Positions 53,920-64,000 of a DNA stretch of 64,000 nucleotides are shown here, piece by piece. The stretch's first letter is position 1. Each line of letters begins with the position of its first letter. The stretch comes from Isoetes taiwanensis (lineage: Eukaryota; Streptophyta; Lycopodiopsida; Isoetales; Isoetaceae): contig JAJEKV010000003.1 of the NCBI GenBank assembly GCA_021234155.1, forward strand, positions 14,618,386 through 14,682,385, written 5' to 3'. The notes under the pieces were generated by a model. It made no database searches. It saw nothing but the letters and a program-made list of their open reading frames with translations, and was not told the origin of the DNA. The translations under genes and the position numbers were made by a program.

Positions 53920-55595
53920 TGTTGCCCTGCTATGGCAACATGACAAGGTGCCATCAAATCTTGTTCATATTACAGAAGAAAGAAGATACCATGTTGAAGA
54001 ACCAAGTGAAGGCATTGAACTGGAATCAAGGTCACACATTGAGAGGATCTAAGCATCTAGAAGTTTGGAAGACCCCTATGAAGTTGCAAGCTATGAAAGT
54101 GGTATTTTATTTCTTATTTTTTCCTTCATATTGTCATTTCTACTCCATTCCTTCACATTTACCTCATCGACCAACATACCATCACACTTATCCCACTCTT
54201 CTACTTTCTCTTTGCATCTCCATACCCTAAGCCATTATACATCTCACACACAGCCTTTTGTTCCTTAGTTGACCTACCATTTCCTAAGGCATAATTTCCA
54301 AGAAAATTGTTACACCAAAAGTTTGCCTAGCATCAAGTTTTATGTCATTATTCTTCATCACACCATCCCATTATCACACACTTCACATCAAGTAGCCAAA
54401 GCTAGAAAGCAAATTTTTTGCTAGCAAAAAAAAGGAGGAAAAGAAAAGCTAAGCACAAGTTTGCCTAGTCACCATTTCTAAGTGACATGGCATGATGGCT
54501 AGACATACATGTCATCACCCACAAAGCTACTTTGGTTCACTCATTGTTCATTACATCCATATGTCATCCACCAAGTTGCCACCTAAGCAACAAATCTCCA
54601 CATCATCACATCACTCCACATCACCACATCACTCCACATCATTTCATCATTCTACATCATCACATCACTTTACATCATCAAATGATGACTAGGCAAGTTT
54701 TGACCAAACCCAAAGAGTTGGTCAATCATAAGATCAAAATGCTTGGAAAAAGAGCCTACTAGCCTTGTTCTTCCTCCTTGCCACCTCATTTTAACCTATT
54801 GCCATCTCACCTCAAGCTCCACTATACCCAAAAAACCAATGTGCTCTATTCCTCAAGATGAAGCTTTCATGTTATAAAGCACAAAAAAATATGCCCTTTT
54901 GACCTTTGAAAATCCAAAAAAGACCTTGTTTTGACCTAGATATTGAAGATATTGGGAATTGTGCCAAAATAAAAATGATAAAAGGGGGGGTCCTATCTAC
55001 CCTAAGCCTATCTGGACGTGTCCCACACATCACTAGCCACCTCATCTCCGATTCTGCGGACGCGTGGCGGTAGGGCACGTGGACGAACACACTGGCTGGC
55101 TATCCACTCCACACGGCACGTAGATTTAGAAATGCCAGCGAGACTATTCCTTATATACCTGTGTCACTTTTTCGAGTTAAGCCTGTGGGATAAATGATCT
55201 CTGGAAAATTTCCGAAACCTAAAATCTAACTTGCCAAGAACCTGTTTTCTGTTCGATCAAACTGATCAATCATTGCGTTAGCTGACCATTTCTGTCCTGC
55301 TACACCCAAAGAAACACCTGAGCTGACCAGAAACGTGGCCAAGACTCCGAATTTGCCAAGATCCGGCCGGAAACAGAGATTTTTAAAGAGGGGTTTGTTC
55401 AACTGTAAAAGTGTGGGCTTTTCTTGCCGATTCAAGACGGCACCTAAGAAGAGTGAAGTCGGAATTGATGCTGAGAGATCCTCCTGCCTTAAGAAATCAA
55501 TCCTGAGGCATATTATGATCGATTTGTATCCAAAGAAAGCATGATTTGTGTGTTCTTAGAGGTGTCTTGTTAATTGATCATCTTGATCACTAACA
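53920..55595 (+). repeat. Gypsy LTR2, shared by both copies
   Basis: Starts TGTTGCCCTGC. The end is placed at TAACA (55591-55595) because a possible primer-site-like TGATATCAAATG follows; the end is uncertain. It lacks both DNA-transposon insertions of LTR1, giving clean empty sites. TATA-like TTATATAC at 55151-55158. Confidence 0.75.
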
Positions 55596-56390
55596 TGATA
55601 TCAAATGTGGTGACCTTGTTCCCAGTTGAATGAAAATCTGACCTTGGTAAATATTGTCTGTTACTTTTGCATCTGAATTGAAAAAAAAAAAGGAGAAGAC
55701 TATATGAATCATTTAATCCGCATCTAGTTTGCATCTAAGGTTCCAATAGCATTTAGTACAATCACTTGGAATAAAAAAGTTAAAAAGGTGAAAGAAGAAG
55801 GGGAGAAAGATCAAATCATTCAATGCTTCAAAGTCTGTCTCAGTTCTTCATAGAGATTTTATGCTCAGACATGGTTTTCAAATTACATGCTGACTCTTTG
55901 ACCTTGAAAATAGCATGCACTTGTTGTGCAGGTCCTCTGCTCAGTGTCAGAATTTAGTTGAATTAAAATTTCATCATCGTTTTCATTTGACAAAATTTAG
56001 TGCACTGTCCAGTCCATTGACTAGATTCTGACCGAGTCAAGAACCAATATTCCTCACCAACTGTGCAGATTTTTTGCATAGACTTTCGACAGCACCTCTC
56101 ACACATACCATTGCATCATGTCTTGCTAATTTTGGCTTAAAACATCAAGTGCATTGGTTTCTGTGCCTATTTGAACAAGACTAGCTTTTTTAGCTTTAGG
56201 GAAACCAGTGAAATCTTGTTTTCTGCATGCTTGAATATAGATATTTCAGCACAGAGTGATCACCTCAAGTGATCTGGAGGTCCTAGACCAAGATTATTAC
56301 TTCTTTGACCTGAGGTTGGTGGTCTAGCCAGGTTTGCCATCAACATTTTGGAGGTCCTACCGAGATTTCCACCTGGTTTTCGAAGAACTC
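55596..56390 (+). other. Interior B 5' leader
   Basis: Non-coding leader before gag, absent from interior A. A frame is open from 56334, but the first good start codon is MAPRGRNEQQEAPE at 56391. Confidence 0.6.
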
Positions 56391-57590
56391 ATGGCTCCTA
56401 GAGGAAGAAATGAACAACAAGAAGCCCCAGAATCATTGGAACCACAAGGAGTACCTGTTGCAACTGTGGTGCAGCCAAATTGTGCAGTCCCACAGTATTT
56501 TGAGCTAAGTTTGCCCATTACTCCACCCATATTTGAGCCAACTATGAATGCTAACCATTTTCTGAAAGTGTTTGATGAATATTATAGAGATTATGGTTGT
56601 AAAAAGGGCTGTAGATTCTCTGAGTTTAAGAGATGCATGAAATCTGATGAGGCATATGCTTGGTGTGAGCATGTGACCTCAGTCATGGGTACTGATACAT
56701 ATGAGAGTCTTGTGCAGCAATTTTTGGCTAGGTTTGGCAAACTTTTCTCAATTCTCAAGAATTAGCAAACGAGCTACAAACTTTTGTATAAGGGCGGTGA
56801 AAGTATCAACCACTACGTGGAGAGGTTTAGTGCATACTTGAGAAAATGCCAAAAGAGTCGGTACCTACTCCCACACTCTATTTCGTGGGTTGCTTTCATT
56901 AAAGGACTGTCACCAAGGCCTAAGGTGCACGAAAAGATGCTAAAAATTCAAAATCAGGAAGGTTTTGATACTATACACAAGGCTTTTGAAAAGGCAACTA
57001 AAATCTCTAATGATATGTCTTTTCTACCTGATAATCATGTGAGCCATTGTACCGACCCTTTTTATCCAGATTATGAGCAGGAGTATGAGCATGTGCCCGT
57101 ATGCAAAGCAAAAAAGAAAGAAGAAAGTCCAAAGATGAAGAAGCTGCACCCAAAATCAGTGAATCCAAGAATGAGATGGCCAAAATGTCTGAGACTATTG
57201 CAGAGCTAACCAAACAACTTTTGGAATTGAAGAACAAAAAAAAACTTATCCTCCCCGTGGCACACTTGTTTTCAAAGATACTCATCCTTCCGATATTTGC
57301 TATTACAGGCATGCTTAAAATGTGGAAAGAAAGGTCATTTTGGAAAGATCTGCCCTGTGTGCAATTTCTGCAAAGGAAATAGGTCATCCGAGGACAAATG
57401 TTTTGTTAAAGAGTACTTTGACAAGTATCGGGACAAAGGCAAGAAATTGGAAGGAGCATCCGCCATTAGGTTTGTGGAGGAATATGAGGAGCGGGGAAGA
57501 GATCATGGTGGTGCAAACAAGAAAAATGGTGGAAAGTGGAACACCTGCGAGATAAAGGTATGAGCAAGAACATTCCACAACAAGAGAAGG
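56391..57590 (+). pseudogene. Interior B: gag
   Basis: APRGRNEQQEAPESLEPQG, then ITPPIFEPTMNANHFLKVFD and FSEFKRCMKSDEAYAWCEHV, a retrotransposon gag domain (capsid). After short frame slips at 56750-56790, KGGESINHYVERFSAYLRKC and FIKGLSPRPKVHEKMLKIQN follow. The zinc knuckles CLKCGKKGHFGKIC and a damaged second one lie at 57310-57400. Many small indels compared with A in 57240-57600. Confidence 0.8.
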
Positions 57591-57593
57591 TCG

Positions 57594-58310
57594 GTGATAG
57601 CTCCACCTCCTTTTGAAAAGTTTAATAAAAAGGATAAAGAGTTAGATGAGCTAGATATGATCCTAAAAAGTTCTAAAGTGGGCATAGATCTCCTCACGCT
57701 TCTCAGAATTGCACCTAGCTATAGAGAAAAAATATTGAGGTCTAATAATGTTGAACAAATTTCATTTGCTGATGTGCATGAAACAGAGAAGGTTATATTA
57801 ACTCAAGAAGAAAAAGATCCAGGTGCCTTCACTTGCTCAGCTAGTTTAGGTAACTTGCATTTATCTAGAGTCTTGCTAGATGGAGGCTCTCCACTAAATG
57901 TCATGCCTCAGCATGTAATGAAGAAATGTGGTCTTGCTGTTACTCAACCATCACCTGTCATATTAAGGTCATTCTCCAATGCTAAAATAAAACCTATAGG
58001 ACTAGTGACAAAGGTGCCAATAGAAATTGAAGGTATAATTGTTGAGGCCAGTTTCATAGTTGTGGCTTTTGAAGACAATTGTGATGTGACTGACATATAT
58101 GACTTGTTGTTGGGAAGGAGATGGTTATCCACAGTAGATGCTAAACCTGTCTGGTCCAAAGGGCAGTGCACCATTTCAAATGGAGCAAAAACTGTAACTC
58201 TATACAACAAAACAGGTGATGCTAATCTGTACAACTTTATAGAACAAGACATGTTGATTGAAGATGAGCCAGGGGTGTTAAAAATGCCTGTTTCCGTTAT
58301 AAACCAATAG
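57594..58310 (+). CDS. Interior B: protease region
   Basis: Open frame with EKFNKKDKELDELDMILKSS, FTCSASLGNLHLSRVLLDGG, SPLNVMPQHVMKKCGLAVTQ and DIYDLLLGRRWLSTVDAKPV. LLDGGSPLNVMP is the aspartic protease active site in its D-G-G form, and LLLGRRWL the closing G-R/x-x-W strand. It stops at TAG 58308-58310. The pol frame starts 32 bases later in another frame, as in copy A. Confidence 0.8.
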   Translation: MIAPPPFEKFNKKDKELDELDMILKSSKVGIDLLTLLRIAPSYREKILRSNNVEQISFADVHETEKVILTQEEKDPGAFTCSASLGNLHLSRVLLDGGSPLNVMPQHVMKKCGLAVTQPSPVILRSFSNAKIKPIGLVTKVPIEIEGIIVEASFIVVAFEDNCDVTDIYDLLLGRRWLSTVDAKPVWSKGQCTISNGAKTVTLYNKTGDANLYNFIEQDMLIEDEPGVLKMPVSVINQ

Positions 58311-58342
58311 AAATCATACCTACCTGTTTAGGTGACCTTGGC

Positions 58343-59140
58343 ATGGAAACAAATCTCAATAAAGGTGTATTGTGGTTTGATGGTGGAATTTCAATCAAGT
58401 TGAGTATAGCATCCTCTGCAGCTGTGATCAGAAACTGTGCCAATAAGCTCTTATCTAAAGTTGGTAGAGTGCATGAAGGAATCACTTCAAATATAGCTGA
58501 ATATAAGGCACTCATAGCTGGCTTGGAAGAATCTTTAGCCTTAGGTTTGACTAACATATCTATCTTTGGTGATTCTCAATTGATATGCAGACAGGTCACT
58601 GGAGAGTACCAGACCAAAAACCAAGACATGTCAGAGCTCAAAGAAAGGGTACTGCAACTTTTAAGCAAATTCAAAGCTTGGGAGATCAAGCATATACCTA
58701 GGGAGGAAAATGGTGAAGCAGATGCACTTTGTAGAACCGTGCTCCTTGACTATTTGGCTGAGGGAGCTATAAATGAAGATGAATTGAACAAAGAAGATGC
58801 AACACAACTTTATCCTATTCTGGTGATAGATGCACAGCAGGAGGAAGAGGTAAAAGAGTTAACTATCAACAAAAATGGACAGGTAAGAACACTTTTCCTT
58901 GGAGATCTTTTTGATAGCAAAGATGAGGCTTCCTTAAAAGTTTTCTTTGAGAGCTGGAAAGATGTATTTGCCTGGGATTATACAGAACTGGTAGGAGTGA
59001 GGACTGATATCTGTGAATTTGAAATAAAGATAAAAGAAAATGCTAAACCTGTAATGCAAAAACTCAGAAGAATAAATGCATCACTGCTTACCTTGATCAG
59101 AGAGGAAATTGTTGAAGATGAAAGAAGCCGAGGTGATTAA
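58343..59140 (+). pseudogene. Interior B: N-terminal RNase H-like domain of pol and start of RT
   Basis: The complete version of the domain broken in A: LWFDGGISIKLSIASSAAVI, NIAEYKALIAGLEESL, IFGDSQLICRQVTGEY and REENGEADALCRTVL give the four acidic residues D, E, D, D of RNase H with spacing like the archaeal/plant-type enzyme. A linker and the RT N-terminus (FAWDYTELVGVRTDICEFEI) follow. A one-base insertion near 59105 (relative to A) ends the frame. Confidence 0.82.
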
Positions 59141-60727
59141 AGAGATAACAAACCTCGACGGTCAGCCTTGCATTGTTCCCGTAGAAAAGAAGAATAAGAG
59201 CATTAGGATTTGCATAGACTACGTGGATCTAAACAAGGCCACGATTAAAGATTGTTATCCATTACCATTTCTAGAAGAAGTGTTGCATGCAACCTGCAGG
59301 GAAAAGAAATATATTCTTTTTTAGATGGATTTTCAGGTTTCAATCAAATCAAGATAAAAGAGGCAGACCAAGCTAAGACTTCTTTCATAACCCCTTGGGG
59401 CACTTTTGCCATGATGAAAATGCCATTTGGCTTAATGAATGCATCTGCTACCTTTCAAAGAGCAATGGACAAAATATTCCAAAGCATGCCAATGTCAAAC
59501 TTTAGGGTTTTTTTGGATGATCTATGCCTGGGAACTTCTCTAACCAAACATATGGAGTTGCTGACAATGACAATGGAGTTGTGCAGGAATGGTGGAGTGT
59601 GTTTGAATCCAAAGAAGTGTGTATTTTTCTGTTCTAAAGGTGAATTGCTAGGTCATGAGGTATCTACTCAAGGGATCAAAGTATCTGAAGGAAAAATGGA
59701 GGCTTTGAAGAAATTGGCTCCACCTAAAACCCTAAAACAGGTGAAGAGTTTCATGGGCTTGACAAGTTTTTTAAGAATGTATGTGCCTAACTTTTCACAC
59801 ATCATAAGTCCTTTGGCAGCTTTGACACGTGTTGGCAAGTATAATAAGAGTGAAAGCAAATTTATTGCAATAGAATGGACAGATGAATGCCAAGCTGCAT
59901 TTGACCTATTGATAACTTCCATATGCCAATCAGAGATTCTGAAACCACCAGACCTTGCTCGACCATTCCAGGCATATATCAGTGTCACTAGCAAAGCTGT
60001 AGGCATAGCACTCATACAGAAACATGGAATAATATCTTTTGCCAGCAAAATTTGGTCTGATGCTGAGAACAGATACCCTAGAATGGAAAAAAGTGCAGCT
60101 GGAATAATGTTTTTTCTACAAAGGCTTGGTCATATAGTTCAACACAATGAGGTGAAAGTAATGATACATCAAAATCCTATTCCCATGCTGTTCCAGAAAA
60201 CTCAGAGTAAGGCCAAATTATGTATATGGGCTTGCAAGATACAGGATTACAATTTAAAGGTTAGGACTGTCAAAACAATTAAGAGTCCTAGTGATTATTT
60301 GACCAATAAGGTGTTTGAGTTTGAAGATTTTAATGGTTTAAGTACTGATGAAGTGTGTGAAATTGCTACTAACCTTGTGCTATCTAGTAAGATGCAAGAA
60401 GATTGGCAGGATGAAATCATCAAGTTTCTCAAACATGAGGAGGTGCCAGAAAACTTTACAAGCAGTCAGCTGAGAAGATTCAAAGAAAAAGCAAAAACAT
60501 ACAGAATGATTGGAGAGGTACTATGTAAGATTGATCAATATGGTGTCCTACTAAGGTGTGTTGATAGGTCAGAAGCTGAGTTGATACTAGAAGCTTGTCA
60601 TGAAGGAATTTGTGGAGGCCACTATGCAGCTGATACAACTGCAAAGAAGATACTCAGGTCTGGATATTACTGGCCTAGCTTGTTTAAAGATTGTTATGAG
60701 ACTATTAGGAGATGCCATAAATACTAG
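59141..60727 (+). pseudogene. Interior B: RT, RNase H, integrase zinc domain
   Basis: Contains the same RT motifs as interior A (FGLMNASATFQRAMDKIF; VFLDDLCLG). A second one-base difference near 59292 breaks the RT fingers. The connection RNase H reads FQAYISVTSKAVGIALIQ and MIHQNPIPMLF: the Asp expected in Y-x-D-x-S and in T-D-H are absent. Ends with the same in-frame TAG (60725-60727) after RRCHKY as in copy A. Confidence 0.85.
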
Positions 60728-60759
60728 ATATATGGAAAAAGATTCTTCACCTCTTTGCT

Positions 60760-61680
60760 TTGACTAGCATTACGTCTCCAGGTCCATTCCAAACTTGGGG
60801 ACTAGACTTCATAGGACCTATAAATCCAAACTCTCCCTCTCAGCATGAATACATACTAGTGGCAACAGATTTCTTCACCAAATGGGCAGAAGCTGTCCCA
60901 TTGAGACAAGCAAATGCTTTAACAACTGCTAGGTTCCTCCATGAAAACATATGCACTAGGTTTGGTATTCCTCTGAAAATAGTTTCTGACAGAGGCACAC
61001 AGTTCATAAATGATGTGATCAGCAACCTGTTAAAGACCTTGAAGGTAAAGCATGTGAAAAGCTCAGCATACTACCCTCAAGGCAATGGCCAAGCTGAATC
61101 CACCAACAAGGTACTAAAAGCTATTCTCAAGAAAACAATAGAGGTACATAAAAAAGATTGGCACCTTAAATTACATGATGCACTTTGGGCATATAGAACT
61201 ACAATTAAAAATGCCACTAATCATACACCTTTTGCTCTTGTCTATGGTGTTGAGGCTGTTGTTCCAGTGGAATTGGAGTTGCCCTCATTAAGGTTAGCTC
61301 TAAAGATTCAAATGCAGATGGAGGAAGCATACAGAGAAAGGTTTGATAGGTTGCTCCATCTAGAGGAAGAGAGGTTTGAAGCAGAGAATGCCATCTTGCT
61401 TAAGAAGGCAAAGGATGCAGCAGCATTCAAGGCCATTCACAAGTTGCAAGGAAGTTTCAAAGAGGGAGAGCTAGTTCTCAAATGGGACAAGGCAAGAGAA
61501 AACACACCAGGTAAATTTGACTGTTTATGGGAAGGGCCATACAAAATCTGTGGACAAGCAGGTACAAATTCTTACTTCCTAGAAGATATCATAACAGGAC
61601 AACAACTCATGAACCCTATAAACATATTACATCTGAAAAGATATTGGCAACAGCATATTTGTATGAGTTTGTTCGAATAA
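60760..61680 (+). CDS. Interior B: integrase core and GPY module
   Basis: Unbroken 306-codon frame: LDFIGP, SDRGTQF and GNGQAESTNK (D, D, E), then EEERFEAENAILLKKAKDAA, FDCLWEGPYKICGQAG and INILHLKRYWQQH. It is complete to the C-terminus, unlike copy A where a small indel near 52636 breaks it. A few bases are lost just upstream (60740-60758) compared with A. Confidence 0.87.
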   Translation: MTSITSPGPFQTWGLDFIGPINPNSPSQHEYILVATDFFTKWAEAVPLRQANALTTARFLHENICTRFGIPLKIVSDRGTQFINDVISNLLKTLKVKHVKSSAYYPQGNGQAESTNKVLKAILKKTIEVHKKDWHLKLHDALWAYRTTIKNATNHTPFALVYGVEAVVPVELELPSLRLALKIQMQMEEAYRERFDRLLHLEEERFEAENAILLKKAKDAAAFKAIHKLQGSFKEGELVLKWDKARENTPGKFDCLWEGPYKICGQAGTNSYFLEDIITGQQLMNPINILHLKRYWQQHICMSLFE

Positions 61681-62606
61681 GATAGCCATTTGAATAGTTA
61701 GCCACTTGAATTATTAGAGACACTAGCTTTAAAATAATAGGCATGTTCCTTAAAGATGAGGGTGCTTGTGCTCTTTTGATATTATTTTGAAGTTGCTAAT
61801 CTAGCCTTTCAGTACTTTCAAAAAAAAAAAAAAAGAGAGAAAAAAGAGAGAACAGGTTTTAACTTTAATATCTTATAATGTTGCAGGTTGAGTTCACAGT
61901 TATGAAAGCCTGGGAGGAGTTGTTTTCTAACATATGTAGAGCTTGTCATGACAGGTTCACCAGTCTGAATAATCTCCACCTGAGCAAATAGTTGCCCTTC
62001 AATTCATACCAGTCAGAATTCTTCACTGATGCAGGATCCCAAGCAGCTAAACATTACCACAGTTAGCTGGGAGGATGTGGTACTGACATTATTTTTCCAC
62101 ACTGGCAGGTTCATTTGATATGTTCCATCCATTTTCATCTGCTCTTTGTTCCATTCTCATCTAGCCTTTGCTTCCCAACTCATTTTCAAAAAAAAAAAAA
62201 AACACACAACCTGCTACCTTCCATAGCCTTCCATAGAGGTGGCTTAAGTCTCAAAAAAAAAACTCCCAACTCAAGTCTCTGTTCCTGCTCCATACATCTT
62301 TCAAATGAGGTCAAACGAGTCAAGTCAAGTCACTGGTCAAATCACTCTCAAGTCAAGTCACTATTCCAGCTCCATACATCCTTTTGAAGACATTCACTCA
62401 AGCATCATTCACATCACCACATCCATCTGCACAGATTTTCTCCAATATCATTTCCATTTTTCTTACATCACCTTTTGCTGCCCATATTCTCAGTTTTTTT
62501 CATTCTCTTGCACTACCATCATCACGCTTTTTCACATTCCATTCTCTGCCTTTTTTCACTCACAAGGCTGAGGGGACCAGCCATTCCTTTTCCTTGTTTA
62601 GCATGA
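61681..62606 (+). other. Interior B 3' untranslated region
   Basis: Matches 52989-53919 with different homopolymer lengths. It ends at the LTR3 boundary. Confidence 0.75.
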
Positions 62607-64000
62607 CGTTGCCCTGCTATGGCAACATGACAAGGTGCCATCAAATCTTGTTCATATTACAGAAGAAAGAAGATACCACGTTGAAGAACCAAGTGAAGGC
62701 ATTGAACTGGAATCAAGGTCACACATTGAGAGGATCTAAGCATCTAGAAGTTTGGAAGACCCCTATGAAGTTGCAAGCTATGAAAGTGGTATTTTATTTC
62801 TTATTTTTTCCTTCATATTGTCATTTCTACTCCATTCCTTCACATTTACCTCATCGACCAACATACCATCACACTTATCCCACTCTTCTACTTTCTCTTT
62901 GCATCTCCATACCCTAAGCCATTATACATCTCACACACAGCCTTTTGTTCCTTAGTTGACCTACCATTTCCTAAGGCATAATTTCCAAGAAAATTGTTAC
63001 ACCAAAAGTTTGCCTAGCATCAAGTTTTATGTCATTATTCTTTATCACACCATCCCATTATCACACACTTCACATCAAGTAGCCAAAGCTAGAAAGCAAA
63101 TTTTTTGCTAGCAAAAAAAAGGAGGAAAAGAAAAGCTAAGCACAAGTTTGCCTAGTCACCATTTCTAAGTGACATGGCCATGATGGCTAGACATACATGT
63201 CATCACCCACAAAGCTACTTTGGTTCACTCATTGTTCATTACATCCATATGTCATCCACCAAGTTGCCACCTAAGCAACAAATCTCCACATCATCACATC
63301 ACTCCACATCACCACATCACTCCACATCATTTCATCATTCTACATCATCACATCACTTTACATCATCAAATGATGACTAGGCAAGTTTTGACCAAACCCA
63401 AAGAGTTGGTCAATCATAAGATCAAAATGCTTGGAAAAAGAGCCTACTAGCCTTGTTCTTCCTCCTTGCCACCTCATTTTAACCTATTGCCATCTCACCT
63501 CAAGCTCCACTATACCCAAAAAACCAATGTGCTCTATTCCTCAAGATGAAGCTTTCATGTTATAAAGCACAAAAAAATATGCCCTTTTGACCTTTGAAAA
63601 TCCAAAAAGACCTTGTTTTGACCTAGATATTGAAGATATTGGGAATTGTGCCAAAATAAAATGATAAAAGGGGGGGTCCTATCTACCCTAAGCCTATCTG
63701 ACGTGTCCCACACATCACTAGCCACCTCATCTCCAGTTGCGGACGTGGCGGTAGGGCACGTGGACCAGAACACGGGCTGGCTATCCACTCCACACGGCAC
63801 GTAGATTTAGAAATGCCAGTGAGACTATTCCTTATATACCAAGGCCACTTTTTTCGAGTCAAGCCTCGGGATAAATGATCTCCGGAAAATTTCCAAACCT
63901 AAAATCTAACTTGCCAAGAACTCATTTTTCGCTCTCGATCAAACCGATCAATCATTGCGTTAGCCGACCATTTCGGCCCCGCTACACCCAAAGAAACACC
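62607..64000 (+). repeat. Gypsy LTR3, cut by window end
   Basis: First 1394 bp of the third LTR. It begins CGTTGCCC (T to C in the first base of TG) and keeps both empty sites and TTATATAC at 63832-63839. Small differences become dense after 63838. Confidence 0.83.

Larger units (their letters stand above)
45763..64000 (+). mobile_element. Tandem Gypsy retrotransposon, three LTRs and two interiors
   Basis: LTR1 (45763-48507, with two insertions), interior A (48508-53919), LTR2 (53920-about 55595), interior B (about 55596-62606), LTR3 (62607 to beyond the window). All LTRs start TGTTGCCCTGCTATGGCAAC or near it (CGTTGCCC in LTR3). Interior A lacks the 5' leader and most of gag: sequence jumps from the LTR to the point equal to 57188, joined at a short TGTCTGAGAC-type homology. 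Such LTR-sharing tandems arise by unequal recombination between LTRs. Confidence 0.87.

Noticed and set aside
9402-60727. Reassigned TAG codon (genetic code change)
   Set aside because: Other frames in the window end normally at TAG and the interrupted genes also have frameshifts, so decay or sequence error is simpler.

Overview
This window looks like nuclear DNA of a land plant with a large, repeat-rich genome. It carries an uninterrupted PLS-type pentatricopeptide (PPR) gene, a decayed PAS/LOV photoreceptor gene with ordinary GT-AG introns, and nested plant-type LINE, Copia, Gypsy and CACTA elements. A seed-free vascular plant such as a fern is my guess from the flavour of the CACTA element and of the DUF7869-like and ParB/methyltransferase genes. 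The sequence does not prove it. There is no prokaryotic operon, CRISPR array or rRNA gene.

Left part (1-8.5 kb): a non-L1 LINE on the minus strand runs off the left edge. Next comes an empty stretch, then a 5'-truncated L1-type LINE (3879-7362, minus) with a 29-base poly(T) and a perfect 13-bp target duplication, and then a decayed open frame of unknown nature.

Most interesting part (8.97-18.65 kb): the minus strand holds exons of one gene that reads from about 18.35 kb down to 8.98 kb. They encode a ParB-like domain, a helical linker, a beta-class amino-methyltransferase motif IV (DLPY) and, after a gap, motif I (FGSGTT). This is a bacterial-style ParB plus N4-cytosine/N6-adenine DNA methyltransferase architecture in plant-like DNA. 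An approximately 6.6-kb CACTA (En/Spm) transposon on the plus strand sits in the intron between motif IV and motif I. The CACTA carries TNP2, DUF4218 and DUF4216 modules and, unexpectedly, a SET-domain plus AT-hook open frame whose first exon may be shared with the transposase. Three introns of the methyltransferase gene contain copies of a 14-bp palindrome, seven of them in a 41-bp-period array. The gene has in-frame stops and a frameshift, so it is probably a recent pseudogene. Its 5' end abuts a DUF7869-like remnant on the opposite strand.

Middle part (19-34 kb): a Gypsy pol remnant is split by a short LTR element (LTRs about 1.14 kb, interior 293 bp, TSD GATAC). A Copia element follows (26818-31200, TSD TTCTG), then small repeats and a 130-bp foldback.

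34-45.6 kb: a 695-codon PPR gene (minus); a field of foldbacks and palindromes built on ATGCAAAT...GGCGCC; minisatellites; two hairpins just upstream of a G-box/TATA promoter; a decayed two-domain PAS/LOV gene; and a Gypsy LTR with the end of its pol.

45.76 kb to the right edge: two Gypsy copies share a middle LTR (LTR1, interior A, LTR2, interior B, LTR3). Their pol frame begins with a second RNase H-like domain upstream of RT, while the usual RNase H has lost catalytic residues. LTR1 alone carries two DNA-transposon insertions: a 275-bp MITE and a 983-bp element with a TTAA target site typical of piggyBac. Many A/B differences fall at CAG/CTG trinucleotides, which raises the possibility of consensus errors at methylated sites.
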